Shown here piece by piece: positions 8,604-17,514 of a DNA stretch of 64,000 nucleotides; the stretch's first letter is position 1; the number at the start of each line of letters is the position of its first letter. This stretch comes from Sphingomonas sp. (GTDB lineage Bacteria > Pseudomonadota > Alphaproteobacteria > Sphingomonadales > Sphingomonadaceae), in the NCBI RefSeq assembly GCF_017304635.1, contig NZ_JAFKMA010000002.1, forward strand, positions 186,001-250,000, written 5' to 3'. The notes beneath the pieces were generated by a model. That model saw only the letters and a list, made by a program, of their open reading frames with translations, had not been told where the DNA came from and did not search any database. The translations under genes and the position numbers were made by a program.

Positions 8604-9479
8604 TCAGCGCCCGCCGTTCTCGAATTCCTTCAGGTACGAATTGTCGGGGGTCAGGATCAGGTTGGTCGATCCCGCCGGGGCCTTGCCGTTGCCGTCGGGC
8701 AGGAAGGTGGTCTTGTACGACTGCATCGCGCGGTAGAAATCGTAGAAGGCCGGATCCTGGTTGAACGCGTCGGCGTAGATCTTCGCCGCCTGCGCCTGCG
8801 CCTGCGCGCGGATGATCGACGCTTCCTTCTGCCCGTTCGCGCGGATGACGTTGGCTTGCTGCAACCGCGCATTCTTCATCCGCTCGATCGCGGACAGCAA
8901 CGGCGTGCCGTTGGGCAGGTCGGCGTGCTTGATGCGGACGTCGACGATCTCGACGCCATAGGGCGCGGCGATCTGCTGCAACCGCTTCTGGATGTCGTCC
9001 ATCAGCTCGCCGCGCTCGGGGCTGAGCAGCACGCCGAAGTCGCGCTTGCCGAGTTCGTTGCGCAGCGCCGAGCCGAACAATTGTTGCAACGCGCTGGTGA
9101 CGCGCTCCTCCGCCCCCGACGACAGGCCGACCGCCTGAAGCGCGCGAACCGGATTGACGATGCGGAAGCGCGCATAGGCGTCGACCTCGAGCGGGCGCTG
9201 ATCGGTCGACAGCACCGACAGATTGTCGAGATCGACGTCGAGCACGCGCTTGTCGAGCCACACGATGCGGTCGAAGAACGGCATGCGGAACAGCAGCCCG
9301 GTGCCGCTGCTGCCGAGTGGCTGGCCCGGCTGGTAGCTGTTGACGGTCAGGATCGGCTTTTCGAGCCGGACGATGACGCCCTGCCGCGTTTCCGGCACGA
9401 TCGACACGCTGCTCGCGATCAGGATCAGCGCGATCAGCCCGAACACGGCGAGCGACACGGGATTGCGAAGCCAGGCCAT
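8604..9479 (-). CDS. hflC: FtsH protease regulator HflC
   Basis: A 291-aa membrane-anchored SPFH/Band 7 protein. One transmembrane helix at about residues 9-27 is followed by the SPFH domain (VDAYARFRIVNPVRA) and a coiled-coil rich in Ala/Gln (IIRAQAQAQAAKIYADAF) that is diagnostic of HflC. With HflK it forms a periplasmic cage that modulates the FtsH protease. Its ATG overlaps the hflK stop codon by one base (TGATG), which means coupled translation. Confidence 0.95.
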   Translation of the reverse strand: MAWLRNPVSLAVFGLIALILIASSVSIVPETRQGVIVRLEKPILTVNSYQPGQPLGSSGTGLLFRMPFFDRIVWLDKRVLDVDLDNLSVLSTDQRPLEVDAYARFRIVNPVRALQAVGLSSGAEERVTSALQQLFGSALRNELGKRDFGVLLSPERGELMDDIQKRLQQIAAPYGVEIVDVRIKHADLPNGTPLLSAIERMKNARLQQANVIRANGQKEASIIRAQAQAQAAKIYADAFNQDPAFYDFYRAMQSYKTTFLPDGNGKAPAGSTNLILTPDNSYLKEFENGGR

Positions 9480-10591
9480 CAGCGGGCTCCCCCCTGCGAC
9501 GCATCGGGCGCCTTGATGCCGCCCGGCACCAACGGGAGCAACGGCGATATGCCGCGCGGCTCGACGATGGTCTTGTTCGTGTTTTGCAGGATCTGTTCCA
9601 TCGTCTCGTAATACATGCGGCGGCGCGTCACGTCGGGCGCGACCTTGTATTGCGCGTAGACCAGGTTGAACGCCTGCGCTTCGCCCTGCGCGACCGCGAC
9701 CACCTGTTGTGCCCACAATTGCGCCTGGGTGATGTTCGACTGATATTCCTGCTGCGCGACGGAGACTTGCTTGAACGCCTCCATCGCCTGGCTCGGCGCG
9801 CTGGCGTTGTTGAGCGCGACCCCGACGATGCTGATGCCAGACTGGTAATCGTCGAGGATCTTCTGCATCGCGGCGGTGACCTGAGTCTCGATCGCGCCCT
9901 TGCCGCGGCCGATCACTTCGTCGAGCGAGGTGTTGGCAACGACCGCGCGGATCGCGCTTTCCGCCGCGGCCTTGACCGTCTCGTCCGGGTTCTTGAGCTC
10001 GAATACATATTGCTGCGGATCGACGATCCGCCAGCGCACCGTGTAGCCCAGGTCGACCAGATACTGGTCGCCGGTCAGCACCAGGTTGGGGCCGCCGTTT
10101 TCGGGGAAGTTGAAGTTGCGGATCGAATTGACGTCGATCACGCGAACGGCCGCGATCGGGGCGGGCGCGGTGAAGCTCCAGCCCGGTTGCAGCGTACCCG
10201 AATAGCGGCCGAAATAGGTAACGACGCCCTGTTCCTGCGGGCCGATCACGTGAACGCTGGTCAGGATAATCCACAATCCGACCAGCGCGCCGACCGCCGC
10301 CAGCCACAATGCGCGGGCATTGCCACCGCCGGGGAAGCGGAAGCCGGTGCCGAACCCCTTGCCGCCGCCACCGCCGCCGCCCCGCGTGCGGCGCAGGAAC
10401 TCGTCGAGCGAGGTCGGCCGGGCCGGGCGGCCGCGCGGCGCTCCCGGTGGTTGCTCCCACGGATTGCGCGGGCCGGCGGCATCGTCGCCGGGCTTGTCGC
10501 TGCCCCCGTCGTCACCGCCGCCGCCCCAGGGGCTGTTCGGCTTGGCCATCAGGAACGGGGGAAGGCGCCACCCGGCGCGAGAGGTCGTCAT
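9479..10591 (-). CDS. hflK: FtsH protease regulator HflK
   Basis: SPFH-domain partner of HflC. The N-terminus has the Gly-rich HflK signature (PWGGGGDDGG, then RGGGGGGGKGFG), one transmembrane helix (ALWLAAVGALVGLWIILT), the SPFH domain with GPQEQGVVTYFGRY, and an Ala/Gln-rich coiled coil. I chose the ATG at 10591 because AAGGG lies 5 nt upstream. The ATG at 10549, directly before AKPNSPWGGG, looks like the usual family N-terminus but has no clear ribosome binding site, so the start stays open. The gene is divergent from the Mrp-type ATPase, whose ATG is 73 bp away. Confidence 0.93.
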   Translation of the reverse strand: MTTSRAGWRLPPFLMAKPNSPWGGGGDDGGSDKPGDDAAGPRNPWEQPPGAPRGRPARPTSLDEFLRRTRGGGGGGGKGFGTGFRFPGGGNARALWLAAVGALVGLWIILTSVHVIGPQEQGVVTYFGRYSGTLQPGWSFTAPAPIAAVRVIDVNSIRNFNFPENGGPNLVLTGDQYLVDLGYTVRWRIVDPQQYVFELKNPDETVKAAAESAIRAVVANTSLDEVIGRGKGAIETQVTAAMQKILDDYQSGISIVGVALNNASAPSQAMEAFKQVSVAQQEYQSNITQAQLWAQQVVAVAQGEAQAFNLVYAQYKVAPDVTRRRMYYETMEQILQNTNKTIVEPRGISPLLPLVPGGIKAPDASQGGAR

Positions 10592-10663
10592 GCGAGCCCT
10601 TATAGGTACGCGTCGGCGGAAAAACAGTGGCAAGCGGACGCGGCGTCTCTATCTGGCGCAACG

Positions 10664-11623
10664 ATGAGCGAAGGGACGATCGAGAAGCGGCTTGCCGCAG
10701 TGTCGGGTGGCCGGGCGACGGCGCGGCGCGAGGGCGCGCGGATCAGCGTGATTCTCGACGTGACCGGCCTGGACGCGACCGCGCGCGATGCGCTGGCCGA
10801 CCAGGTGCGCGCGGCGGCGCTGGCCGAACCCGGCATCGCCGAAGCGCGCGTCGCGATGACCAGCGAACGGGTCGGCCGCCGGCTGATCGCGGTGGCGAGC
10901 GGCAAGGGTGGCGTCGGCAAGTCGACCGTCGCCGCCAACCTGGCCGTCGCGCTGGCGAAGGGCGGGCGCACGGTGGGGCTGGTCGATGCCGACATTTACG
11001 GTCCCTCGCAGCCGACGTTGATGGGGGTCGAGGGATCGAAGCCGCAGGCGCGTGACAAGACGATGATCCCGGTCGCGACCCCGCACGGCGTGCCGATCCT
11101 GTCGATGGGGCAACTGGTCGCACCGGGCCAGGCGATCGCCTGGCGCGGGCCGATGGCGGCGAGCGCGCTCGGGCAATTGATCGAGGGCGACTGGGGTGCC
11201 GCCGACACGCTGGTGGTCGACATGCCGCCGGGCACTGGCGACGTACAGCTGACGATGATCCAGAAATACAAGCCGGCGGGGGCGGTGATCGTCTCGACGC
11301 CGCAGGACCTGGCGCTGATCGATGCCCGCCGCGCGATCGACCTGTTCGCCAAGGCCGGGGTGCCGGTGATCGGGCTGGTCGAGAACATGGCGGGCTATGC
11401 CTGCCCGCATTGCGGCGAAGTGTCCGATCCGTTCGGGCAGGGCGGGGCGGAAGCGGCGGCGGCGGAACTCGGCGTGCCGTTCCTCGGCCGCGTGCCGCTG
11501 GCGATGGCGATCCGCGCGGCGTCGGATGCCGGCACCCCGCCCGCCGCGGGGAACGCGCCCGAGGCGGCGGCGTTCGGGGAGATTGCGGGCAAGGTCGCGG
11601 CGTGGCTTACCGCCGGCAGGTAA
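10664..11623 (+). CDS. apbC: Mrp/NBP35 (ApbC) family Fe-S cluster carrier ATPase
   Basis: A 319-aa P-loop ATPase that carries Fe-S clusters to apoproteins in the cytosol. The first 70 residues are a short MIP18-like (DUF59) region. The deviant Walker A is GKGGVGKST (residues 80-88), the Mrp signature VVDMPPGTGD is at about 184-193, and Cys247 and Cys250 (CPHC) are the bridging cluster ligands at the dimer interface. The ATG at 10664 is the only start that gives the normal length. A palindromic repeat follows directly. The symbols mrp and apbC are both in use. Confidence 0.93.
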   Translation: MSEGTIEKRLAAVSGGRATARREGARISVILDVTGLDATARDALADQVRAAALAEPGIAEARVAMTSERVGRRLIAVASGKGGVGKSTVAANLAVALAKGGRTVGLVDADIYGPSQPTLMGVEGSKPQARDKTMIPVATPHGVPILSMGQLVAPGQAIAWRGPMAASALGQLIEGDWGAADTLVVDMPPGTGDVQLTMIQKYKPAGAVIVSTPQDLALIDARRAIDLFAKAGVPVIGLVENMAGYACPHCGEVSDPFGQGGAEAAAAELGVPFLGRVPLAMAIRAASDAGTPPAAGNAPEAAAFGEIAGKVAAWLTAGR

Positions 11624-11625
11624 CT

Positions 11626-11709
11626 CCGTGCTCCTGCGAAAGCAGGAGCCCAGGGTTACCGGCGCTATCGCCCTTGGCTCTGGACTCCTGCTTTCGCAGG
11701 AGCACGGGT
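11626..11709. repeat. Palindromic intergenic repeat, family C copy 1
   Basis: Inverted arms CTCCTGCGAAAGCAGGAG and CTCCTGCTTTCGCAGGAG, each itself a hairpin, flank a spacer with CCCAGGGTTAC. Copy 2 is at 44552-44632 and shares the start of the spacer. It begins 3 nt after the apbC stop codon and may serve as its 3' end. Confidence 0.85.
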
Positions 11710-11726
11710 GAGACGTGGAGATTGAT

Positions 11727-12158
11727 ATGCCCCTGACCGCCGATGCCGATATTCGCGACCTCCTGGCCAGCGCCCGAACCATCGCGATGGTCGGCGCATC
11801 CGACCGCCCAGACCGCCCGAGCTACGGCGTGATGGCGATGTTGCAGCGGCACGGCTATCGCGTGATTCCGGTCAACCCGCAGATCACCGGCGAGCATCTC
11901 CACGGCGAGTTCGTCTATCGCGACCTCGACCAGATCGGCTTGGCCGTCGACATCGTCGATATCTTCCGCCGGCCGCAAGCCGCGGGCGAGGCGGTCGATG
12001 CCGCGATCGCGGCGGGGGCGAAAGCGGTGTGGATGCAATTGGGCGTCATCAATCACGAAGCGGCGGCGCGCGCCGAGGCGGCCGGGCTGACGGTGGTGAT
12101 GGACCGCTGTCCGGCGATCGACATTCCGCGCCTCGGCGTGCCGCGCATCACCGACTGA
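11727..12158 (+). CDS. CoA-binding domain protein (YccU family)
   Basis: A 143-aa single-domain Rossmann-fold protein of the CoA-binding (YccU) family, resembling the CoA-binding lobe of succinyl-CoA synthetase. Motifs include TIAMVGASDRPDRPSYGVM for the nucleotide loop, VIPVNP, and KAVWMQLGV near residue 105. GGAG 6 nt upstream selects the ATG at 11727. Its cellular role is not established in the family. Confidence 0.88.
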   Translation: MPLTADADIRDLLASARTIAMVGASDRPDRPSYGVMAMLQRHGYRVIPVNPQITGEHLHGEFVYRDLDQIGLAVDIVDIFRRPQAAGEAVDAAIAAGAKAVWMQLGVINHEAAARAEAAGLTVVMDRCPAIDIPRLGVPRITD

Positions 12159-12211
12159 CGCGAAAATGCCGCATTCGGGTGTCACGTCGGGCGTCGGCGA
12201 CGGAGACGGGA

Positions 12212-12562
12212 ATGCTCTGGTTGATGGCGATGGGATGGCAGGCGGCGGCGGACGTCGATACCGCCATGGCGCATTACCGGGCGCTGACGCGCGCGACGAT
12301 CGAATGCCCGCACGGCCATGCCGACGATGTCGTGGTCTGCCAACGACGCGACGCCGATCGCTGGCGGGTGCCGCTGGTCGAGCTCGACCTCAGCGATCCC
12401 CGCAACGAGCCGGTGATGTCCGAGCGTGAGCGCCTGCTCGCGCGGACCAACAATTGCCGGGAGAAGTCGACCTTCCTCGTCGGCTGCGGCAAGGCCGGTA
12501 TCGGTGTCAGTACCGCGAGCGGCGTCAAGCTGCTCGGCGAGCGACGGCCGCTCGCGCCATGA
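12212..12562 (+). CDS. Hypothetical secreted protein with VVC motif
   Basis: A 116-aa protein with a short hydrophobic N-terminus that may be a signal sequence. It has four Cys (about residues 33, 43, 83, 91) and the segment DDVVVCQRRDADRWRVPL. This resembles a short IVVCG-R-D-RYR-P motif that I recall from many small exported sphingomonad proteins of unknown function. Its stop codon overlaps the next start (ATGA), so the two genes form a pair. Confidence 0.6.
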   Translation: MLWLMAMGWQAAADVDTAMAHYRALTRATIECPHGHADDVVVCQRRDADRWRVPLVELDLSDPRNEPVMSERERLLARTNNCREKSTFLVGCGKAGIGVSTASGVKLLGERRPLAP

Positions 12563-12993
12563 TCCTGTTCGCGCTCCTCCTCCAGTCCGCGACGACCGCG
12601 ACGCCGCCGGTGCCGGAGAAATTCTCGATCCTCGTTCCCGTTACCGACGAGCCGTGCACGCGTCGTCCGGGCAAGGATGCTAACGGGCAGGACGTCATCG
12701 TCTGCGGCAACCCGCTGCCGTCGCAGACCGTGCCCAACGCGGCCGATATCGTGCCCGACGGTCCGACCCCGTCCAATCGCTTCCAGACCGGCAGCGGCGC
12801 GTTGGCGGCGCAGGGAACGCCGTGCCCGATCAGCCGCAGCTGTATCGTCGGCTTCGGGCCGCCGGTCATGCCGATCCTGAAAGGCGCGGCGGACCTGGCC
12901 AAGCGTGCCTTTGCCAAGAAGCCCGACAAGACCGGCCGCGTGCCGATCGACCTGAGCGACGACAATCCGCCGAAAGGTCGGATCGACCCGTAG
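12559..12993 (+). CDS. Hypothetical secreted protein, coupled to upstream gene
   Basis: A 144-aa protein with a hydrophobic N-terminus (MILFALLLQSATTA) suited to export. It carries QDVIVCGNPLP, a variant of the VVC motif of the gene before it, and four Cys in all (including EPCTRR and SRSCIVG), suggesting disulfides in the periplasm. The ATG overlaps the preceding TGA by 4 nt. No family function is known to me. Confidence 0.6.
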   Translation: MILFALLLQSATTATPPVPEKFSILVPVTDEPCTRRPGKDANGQDVIVCGNPLPSQTVPNAADIVPDGPTPSNRFQTGSGALAAQGTPCPISRSCIVGFGPPVMPILKGAADLAKRAFAKKPDKTGRVPIDLSDDNPPKGRIDP

Positions 12994-13069
12994 TTCGGCC
13001 CCGATCCACGCAACCGCTTCGCGCCATGTGCGTTGAGGCGAAAGCGGGGACAAAACAGGGTCTTGGCCG

Positions 13070-13327
13070 ATGCTTTCTCCACTTTTGGCCGCGATGGTCG
13101 GCGCCGCCGCGACGTTCAACTACAGCCTTCCGCCCGCGCGCAGCGCCGCTCCCGGCCCGCGCAAATGCAACGCGGCCTGCGCGCGCCGCTATCGCATCCA
13201 GGCGGCAAGCGACGACACGCCGTCGTTCAAATATCGCGCGCTCGCCGACGACGGCACCAAGTGCAACGTCGTCGGCGCGAAGCTCTGCACGACGGACGGC
13301 CGCCGCATCTGGCGAGCGGATTATTGA
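13070..13327 (+). CDS. Small hypothetical exported protein
   Basis: An 85-aa open frame with a possible signal peptide (residues 1-16) and four Cys in the mature part (KCNAACARR, TKCNVV, KLCTTDG). It follows two other small Cys-containing exported proteins and ends just before the convergent homoserine dehydrogenase gene. There is no strong ribosome binding site; the call rests on composition and context. Confidence 0.45.
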   Translation: MLSPLLAAMVGAAATFNYSLPPARSAAPGPRKCNAACARRYRIQAASDDTPSFKYRALADDGTKCNVVGAKLCTTDGRRIWRADY

Positions 13328-13336
13328 GTACAGACC

Positions 13337-14626
13337 CTAGAGGATGTGCATCCATAGCGGGTCGCCGGCAAGGCTCGACGATCCGCGCAGCTTCTCGAGC
13401 GCATGGGCGACCGCGCACTCCGGCCCCTCATGCGTGACGATCGCGACGAGCACGCTGCCGTCCGGGTTGGCGCCGCGCTGCATCAGCCGCTCGATCGACA
13501 CGCCGGCATCGCGCATCGCCGCGGCGATCTCCGCCAGAACGCCGACGCGATCGGCGACCATGAAGCGCAGATATGCCCGCCCGCGGCGATCGCCGCTGTC
13601 GGCGGGGTCGAGCTGCGACAGGCTGGCGGCGGGCATCGCGTAGGGCGGGCCGAACTCGCCGCGCGCGATGTCGATCAGGTCGGCGACCACCGCGCTGGCG
13701 GTCGGGCCGTCGCCCGCCCCGGCACCCTGGAACAACAGCCGACCGACGAAATTGCCCTCCGCCACCACCGCGTTGATCGCGCCGGTCACGTGCGCGAGCG
13801 GATGGTCGGCCGGGACGAGGTGCGGGTGGACTCGCTGGAACAGGCCGCTGGCGCCGGCCTCCGCCACGCCGAGCAGGCGCACGCGATAGCCCATCGCGGC
13901 GGCCTCGGCGATGTCGGCGGCCAAGATCGGGCGGATGCCCCCGGTCGCGACAGCTTCGAAGGCCGGGGCCGTCCCGAACGCCAGGCTGGCGAGGATCGCG
14001 AGCTTGTGCGCGGCGTCGACGCCGTCGATGTCGAACGACGGATCGGCCTCGGCAAAGCCCAGCGCCTGCGCTTCGGCCAGCACGTCGGCGAAGTCGCGCC
14101 CTTCCGCCTCCATCTTGCTCAGGATGAAATTGCAGGTGCCGTTGAGGATGCCGTAGACGCGGTCGAGCCGGTTGGCGGCGGCGCCTTCGCGCAAACCCTT
14201 GATGACCGGCACGCCGCCCGCCACGGCGGCCTCGAACTTCAGCGCCAGGTCACCGCCTTCCGCCGCCGTCGCCAGCTCGAATCCGTGATGCGCGATCATC
14301 GCCTTGTTGGCGGTGACCAGGCTCTTGCCCGCCGCCAGCGTCGCGCGGGCGAGCGCCAGTGCCGGGCCGTCGGCGCCGCCGATCAGCTCGACCACGACGT
14401 CGGCATCGTCGCGGCCGGCCAGCGATCCGGTATCGTCGACCCAGGCGAAACGGCCGATATCGACGCCGCGATCCTTCGTCCGGTCGCGCGCGGACACCGC
14501 GACGATCTCGATCGGACGCCCGGCGCGCCGCGCGATCAGCTCGCCGTTGGTATCGAGCAGGCGGATCACGCCGGCGCCCACGGTGCCGAGCCCGGCAAGC
14601 GCTACACGAAGGGGTTGGTCGGTCAT
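13337..14626 (-). CDS. hom: Homoserine dehydrogenase
   Basis: A 429-aa enzyme reducing aspartate semialdehyde to homoserine in threonine, methionine and isoleucine synthesis. Residues 12-17 (GLGTVG) are the dinucleotide-binding loop; LVTANKAMIAHHG and GVPVIKGLREG are family motifs, and DIDGVDAAHKLAILASLAFG marks the substrate site. The C-terminal 80 residues (VADRVGVLAEIAAAMRDAGVS) are an ACT domain, so feedback inhibition, typically by threonine, is expected. The ATG at 14626 (MTDQPLRVAL) gives the usual N-terminus. Confidence 0.96.
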   Translation of the reverse strand: MTDQPLRVALAGLGTVGAGVIRLLDTNGELIARRAGRPIEIVAVSARDRTKDRGVDIGRFAWVDDTGSLAGRDDADVVVELIGGADGPALALARATLAAGKSLVTANKAMIAHHGFELATAAEGGDLALKFEAAVAGGVPVIKGLREGAAANRLDRVYGILNGTCNFILSKMEAEGRDFADVLAEAQALGFAEADPSFDIDGVDAAHKLAILASLAFGTAPAFEAVATGGIRPILAADIAEAAAMGYRVRLLGVAEAGASGLFQRVHPHLVPADHPLAHVTGAINAVVAEGNFVGRLLFQGAGAGDGPTASAVVADLIDIARGEFGPPYAMPAASLSQLDPADSGDRRGRAYLRFMVADRVGVLAEIAAAMRDAGVSIERLMQRGANPDGSVLVAIVTHEGPECAVAHALEKLRGSSSLAGDPLWMHIL

Positions 14627-14668
14627 CGGCACGAGCGCGTAACGACGCTCACGCAAAAGTCCACCGCC

Positions 14669-15034
14669 TCAGATCGACGTGGCGGCGAACCCCAGCGCTT
14701 TCGCGACCGCCGCCCGGCGCAGCACGACGCTCGACGGGCCCGGGACGCGCGATCCGGCGAGACAGCTGGCAAACACCGGGTCGAGCCGGCGCGCGGCGGC
14801 GCTGGCATCGTCGGATCCGGCCGGCGCGCGGACGAACGCGACGCTGGTGGTGCGGTCGTGCCCGACGACGCAGCGACCGACCCCGGCCCATTGCCGCATC
14901 AGGTCGTCGCGCTGGCCGAGCGCAGGTCCGTGCGACGCGAACTGGTCGGATTGCAGGTCGAGCGCCGGCGTCGCGAACGCCGATGCGCCGAACAGGCAGG
15001 TTGCCGCCGCCACCGCGAACAAGGTCGTCTTCAT
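14669..15034 (-). CDS. Hypothetical exported protein
   Basis: A 121-aa protein with a clear signal peptide (KTTLFAVAAATCLFGASAFA). The mature part has two Cys and no motif I can name; VVLRRAAVAKALGFAAT is close to the C-terminus. A purine-rich GGAGGGGGCG immediately before the ATG is a strong ribosome binding site. It lies alone between the hom gene and the 2OG oxygenase gene. Confidence 0.65.
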   Translation of the reverse strand: MKTTLFAVAAATCLFGASAFATPALDLQSDQFASHGPALGQRDDLMRQWAGVGRCVVGHDRTTSVAFVRAPAGSDDASAAARRLDPVFASCLAGSRVPGPSSVVLRRAAVAKALGFAATSI

Positions 15035-15081
15035 CGCCCCCTCCGACCCAAACCGGTCCGTCGCGCGGTTTACCCCGCCGC

Positions 15082-16035
15082 TCAGGCTTTCACCAGCCCG
15101 ATTTCGACGAGCCGTTCGTGGAGATAGTCGTGCGCCGTGATCGGGGTCGGATAATGGTTCGGATTGTCCGCCGTGATCGTGCCGGGCAGCGTCTCGATCA
15201 CGAACTCGGGGTTCGGATGGAGGAAGAACGGCATCGAATAGCGCGAGAAGCCGCGCCGTTCGGGCGGCGGGTTGACGACGCGGTGTGTGGTCGAGGGCAG
15301 GACGTGGTTGGTCAGGCGTTGCAGCATGTCGCCGACATTGACCACCAATGCACCCTCCGGCGGCCGGATCGCCAGCCATTGGCCGTCGCGGTCGAGCAGT
15401 TCGAGCCCGGCTTCTTCGGCGCCCAGCAGCAAGGTGATGAGGTTGATGTCCTCGTGCGCGCCCGCCCGGACACCCTCGGCATCGGCCGGGATCGGCGGAT
15501 AATGGAGCAGCCGCAGGATCGAATTGCCGTGATCGACGACGGTATCGAAATAGCGCGGATCGAGCTTCAAGTGCCGCGCGATTGCCGACAACAGGCGCAG
15601 CCCCGCGCTGTCGAACGCATTCCACAGATCGGTCAGCGCCTGCTGGAATGCGACCGGCCGCGTCGGCCAGACATTGGGCATCATCGTCGCCGCAGCCGGA
15701 TGCCCCGCCGGCAAGTCGCGGCCGACGTGCCAGAATTCCTTGAGGTCGACGTGTTTGGCGTCCTTGGCGATCTCGGTCTTGAACGGCGTGTAGCCGCGCT
15801 GGCCGCCGAGCGCCTTGTCGTAATAGCCCTGCTTCTCCTCGACCGGCAGCGCGAAGAACTGCTCGGTCAGCGACCAGGCGCGATCGATCAGGTCCTGCGG
15901 GATGCCATGATCGGCGATCACCGCGAAGCCGAAGCGTTCGAACGATCCGCCGAACGCGGCGGCGAAGGCGTCCGGGTCGCGCGCCTCGTCGGCGAGGCTG
16001 AGCGTGGGGACCTGGGCGGAAGGCGTGTCGAGCAT
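15082..16035 (-). CDS. 2OG-Fe(II) oxygenase, isopenicillin N synthase family
   Basis: A 317-aa non-haem iron dioxygenase. The N-terminal half is the DIOX_N region (FGFAVIADHGIPQDLIDRAW) and the C-terminal half the jelly-roll with the iron ligands HED (AHEDINLITLL) and a distal His (STTHRVVNP), followed by RYSMPFF, where Arg and Ser bind 2-oxoglutarate. Substrates of bacterial stand-alone members are mostly unknown. The ATG at 16035 is favoured by GGA about 7 nt upstream; one at 16059 is the alternative. Confidence 0.9.
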   Translation of the reverse strand: MLDTPSAQVPTLSLADEARDPDAFAAAFGGSFERFGFAVIADHGIPQDLIDRAWSLTEQFFALPVEEKQGYYDKALGGQRGYTPFKTEIAKDAKHVDLKEFWHVGRDLPAGHPAAATMMPNVWPTRPVAFQQALTDLWNAFDSAGLRLLSAIARHLKLDPRYFDTVVDHGNSILRLLHYPPIPADAEGVRAGAHEDINLITLLLGAEEAGLELLDRDGQWLAIRPPEGALVVNVGDMLQRLTNHVLPSTTHRVVNPPPERRGFSRYSMPFFLHPNPEFVIETLPGTITADNPNHYPTPITAHDYLHERLVEIGLVKA

Positions 16036-16199
16036 GGGTTCGTCCGATATCTGAAGCATGTATCGCCGCTGGATAGACCCTTGCCGGGGTTCGCACCACC
16101 CCGACGCGACATGCGGGATCGCCACCGCGCGAAAGTCGGGCAGCGGAAATTTCGGCAGCGGGGGTGACCGATCGGGGCCGCTCGGGCATTGGAGGCGCC

Positions 16200-17429
16200 A
16201 TGCCGTCGCCCGCGCCTGCTTCGTCGAGCACCGACACCGCGCCGATCCGCTTCGTCGAGTTCGTCGCGCTGATCGCGGCGTTGATGGCGGTCGGGGCGCT
16301 CGGCACCGACGCGATGCTGCCCGCGCTGCCCGACATCGGCCGCGACCTCAACGCGGCGGCGCAGGACCTGCCGATCGTCATCGCGATCTATTCTGGGTCG
16401 TTCGGGGCGGCGCAATTGTTCTATGGCCCGCTCGCCGATCGCTATGGGCGGCGGCCGGTGCTGATCGGCGCGCTGGCCGGCTACGTGCTGATGAACGTGC
16501 TGTGCGCGGCGGCGGGCAGCTTTCACCTGCTGCTGCTCGCGCGCGTGTTCGCCGGCGTGTCGATCGCGGCGACGCGGGTGGTGACGATCGCGCTGATCCG
16601 CGACTGTTATTCGGGCCGGGCGATGGCCAGGGTGAGCAGCCTGGCGGTGATGACCTTCATGGTCTTCCCGATCATCGCGCCGTCGATCGGGCAGGGCGTG
16701 CTGCTGATCGGGTCGTGGCGGCTGATCTTCAACGGCATCGCGCTGGTCAGCACGCTGATCGCGGCATGGTTCGCCCTCCGCATGCCGGAGACGCTGCCGC
16801 GTGAGCGGCGCGTGCCGCTCGAGTGGCGGCGATTGGCCGCGAACTGGCGCTTCACGCTGCGCGATCGCCAGTCGGTCGGCTATTCGGCGGCGGTGGTCGG
16901 GCTGCAAGGCGCGCTGTTCGGCTATATCACCAGCATCCAGCCGATCGTTGCCGACGTGTTCCACCAGCCGCAGCGGCTGGGGATCGTGTTCGCCGCGTGC
17001 GCCGGCACGATGATGGTCGGCAACCTCCTCAATTCCCGCATCGTGATGTGGTTGGGGATGCGGCGCATCTCGCATTGGGCGATGACCGTCTTGATCGTGG
17101 TCGCCGCGATCAGCCTGACGATCGAGAAGACGGGTCTCGAAACGCTGCCGCTGTTCGTAGTGACGCAGGCGGTGACGCTGATGTGCTTCGGGCTCGCCGC
17201 CTCGAACTGCTCGGCGATGGCGATGGAGCATATGGGGGCGATCGCGGGGACGGCGTCGAGCCTGCAAGGGTTCTTCGTCACGACCGGCGGCGCGATCATC
17301 GGCGGGCTGGTCGGGCGCGCGTTCGACGGCACGACGCTGCCGCTGCACCTGACCTTCCTGACCGCGGGCGTCGTCGCGCTGACGCTGGCGGCGATCGTCG
17401 AGCGTGGGCGGCTCTACCGTCCGACCTGA
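16200..17429 (+). CDS. MFS drug-resistance transporter, Bcr/CflA type
   Basis: A 409-aa, 12-helix inner-membrane exporter. GTDAMLPALPDIGRDL in helix 1 and the loop DRYGRRPVL between helices 2 and 3 are the Bcr/CflA and major facilitator signatures; RVFAGVSIAATRVV marks helix 4. Known members export drugs or small metabolites by proton antiport. A perfect GGAGG ribosome binding site sits 4 nt before the ATG at 16200. It is divergent from the oxygenase gene. Confidence 0.9.
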   Translation: MPSPAPASSSTDTAPIRFVEFVALIAALMAVGALGTDAMLPALPDIGRDLNAAAQDLPIVIAIYSGSFGAAQLFYGPLADRYGRRPVLIGALAGYVLMNVLCAAAGSFHLLLLARVFAGVSIAATRVVTIALIRDCYSGRAMARVSSLAVMTFMVFPIIAPSIGQGVLLIGSWRLIFNGIALVSTLIAAWFALRMPETLPRERRVPLEWRRLAANWRFTLRDRQSVGYSAAVVGLQGALFGYITSIQPIVADVFHQPQRLGIVFAACAGTMMVGNLLNSRIVMWLGMRRISHWAMTVLIVVAAISLTIEKTGLETLPLFVVTQAVTLMCFGLAASNCSAMAMEHMGAIAGTASSLQGFFVTTGGAIIGGLVGRAFDGTTLPLHLTFLTAGVVALTLAAIVERGRLYRPT

Positions 17430-17454
17430 CTTTCGACGCTTCGTCGCACGGCGC

Positions 17455-17480
17455 GGAACCTAGCGCCGCCGATCGCCGTT
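17455..17480 (+). promoter_or_regulatory. EcfG-type general stress response promoter
   Basis: GGAAC (17455-17459) and CGTT (17477-17480) are separated by 17 nt, the arrangement recognised by EcfG sigma factors of the alphaproteobacterial general stress response. It lies 34 nt upstream of the acidic protein gene at 17515. Confidence 0.65.
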
Positions 17481-17514
17481 CGCTCGGGTGACACGTCAAT
17501 CAGGAGAGACGAGG

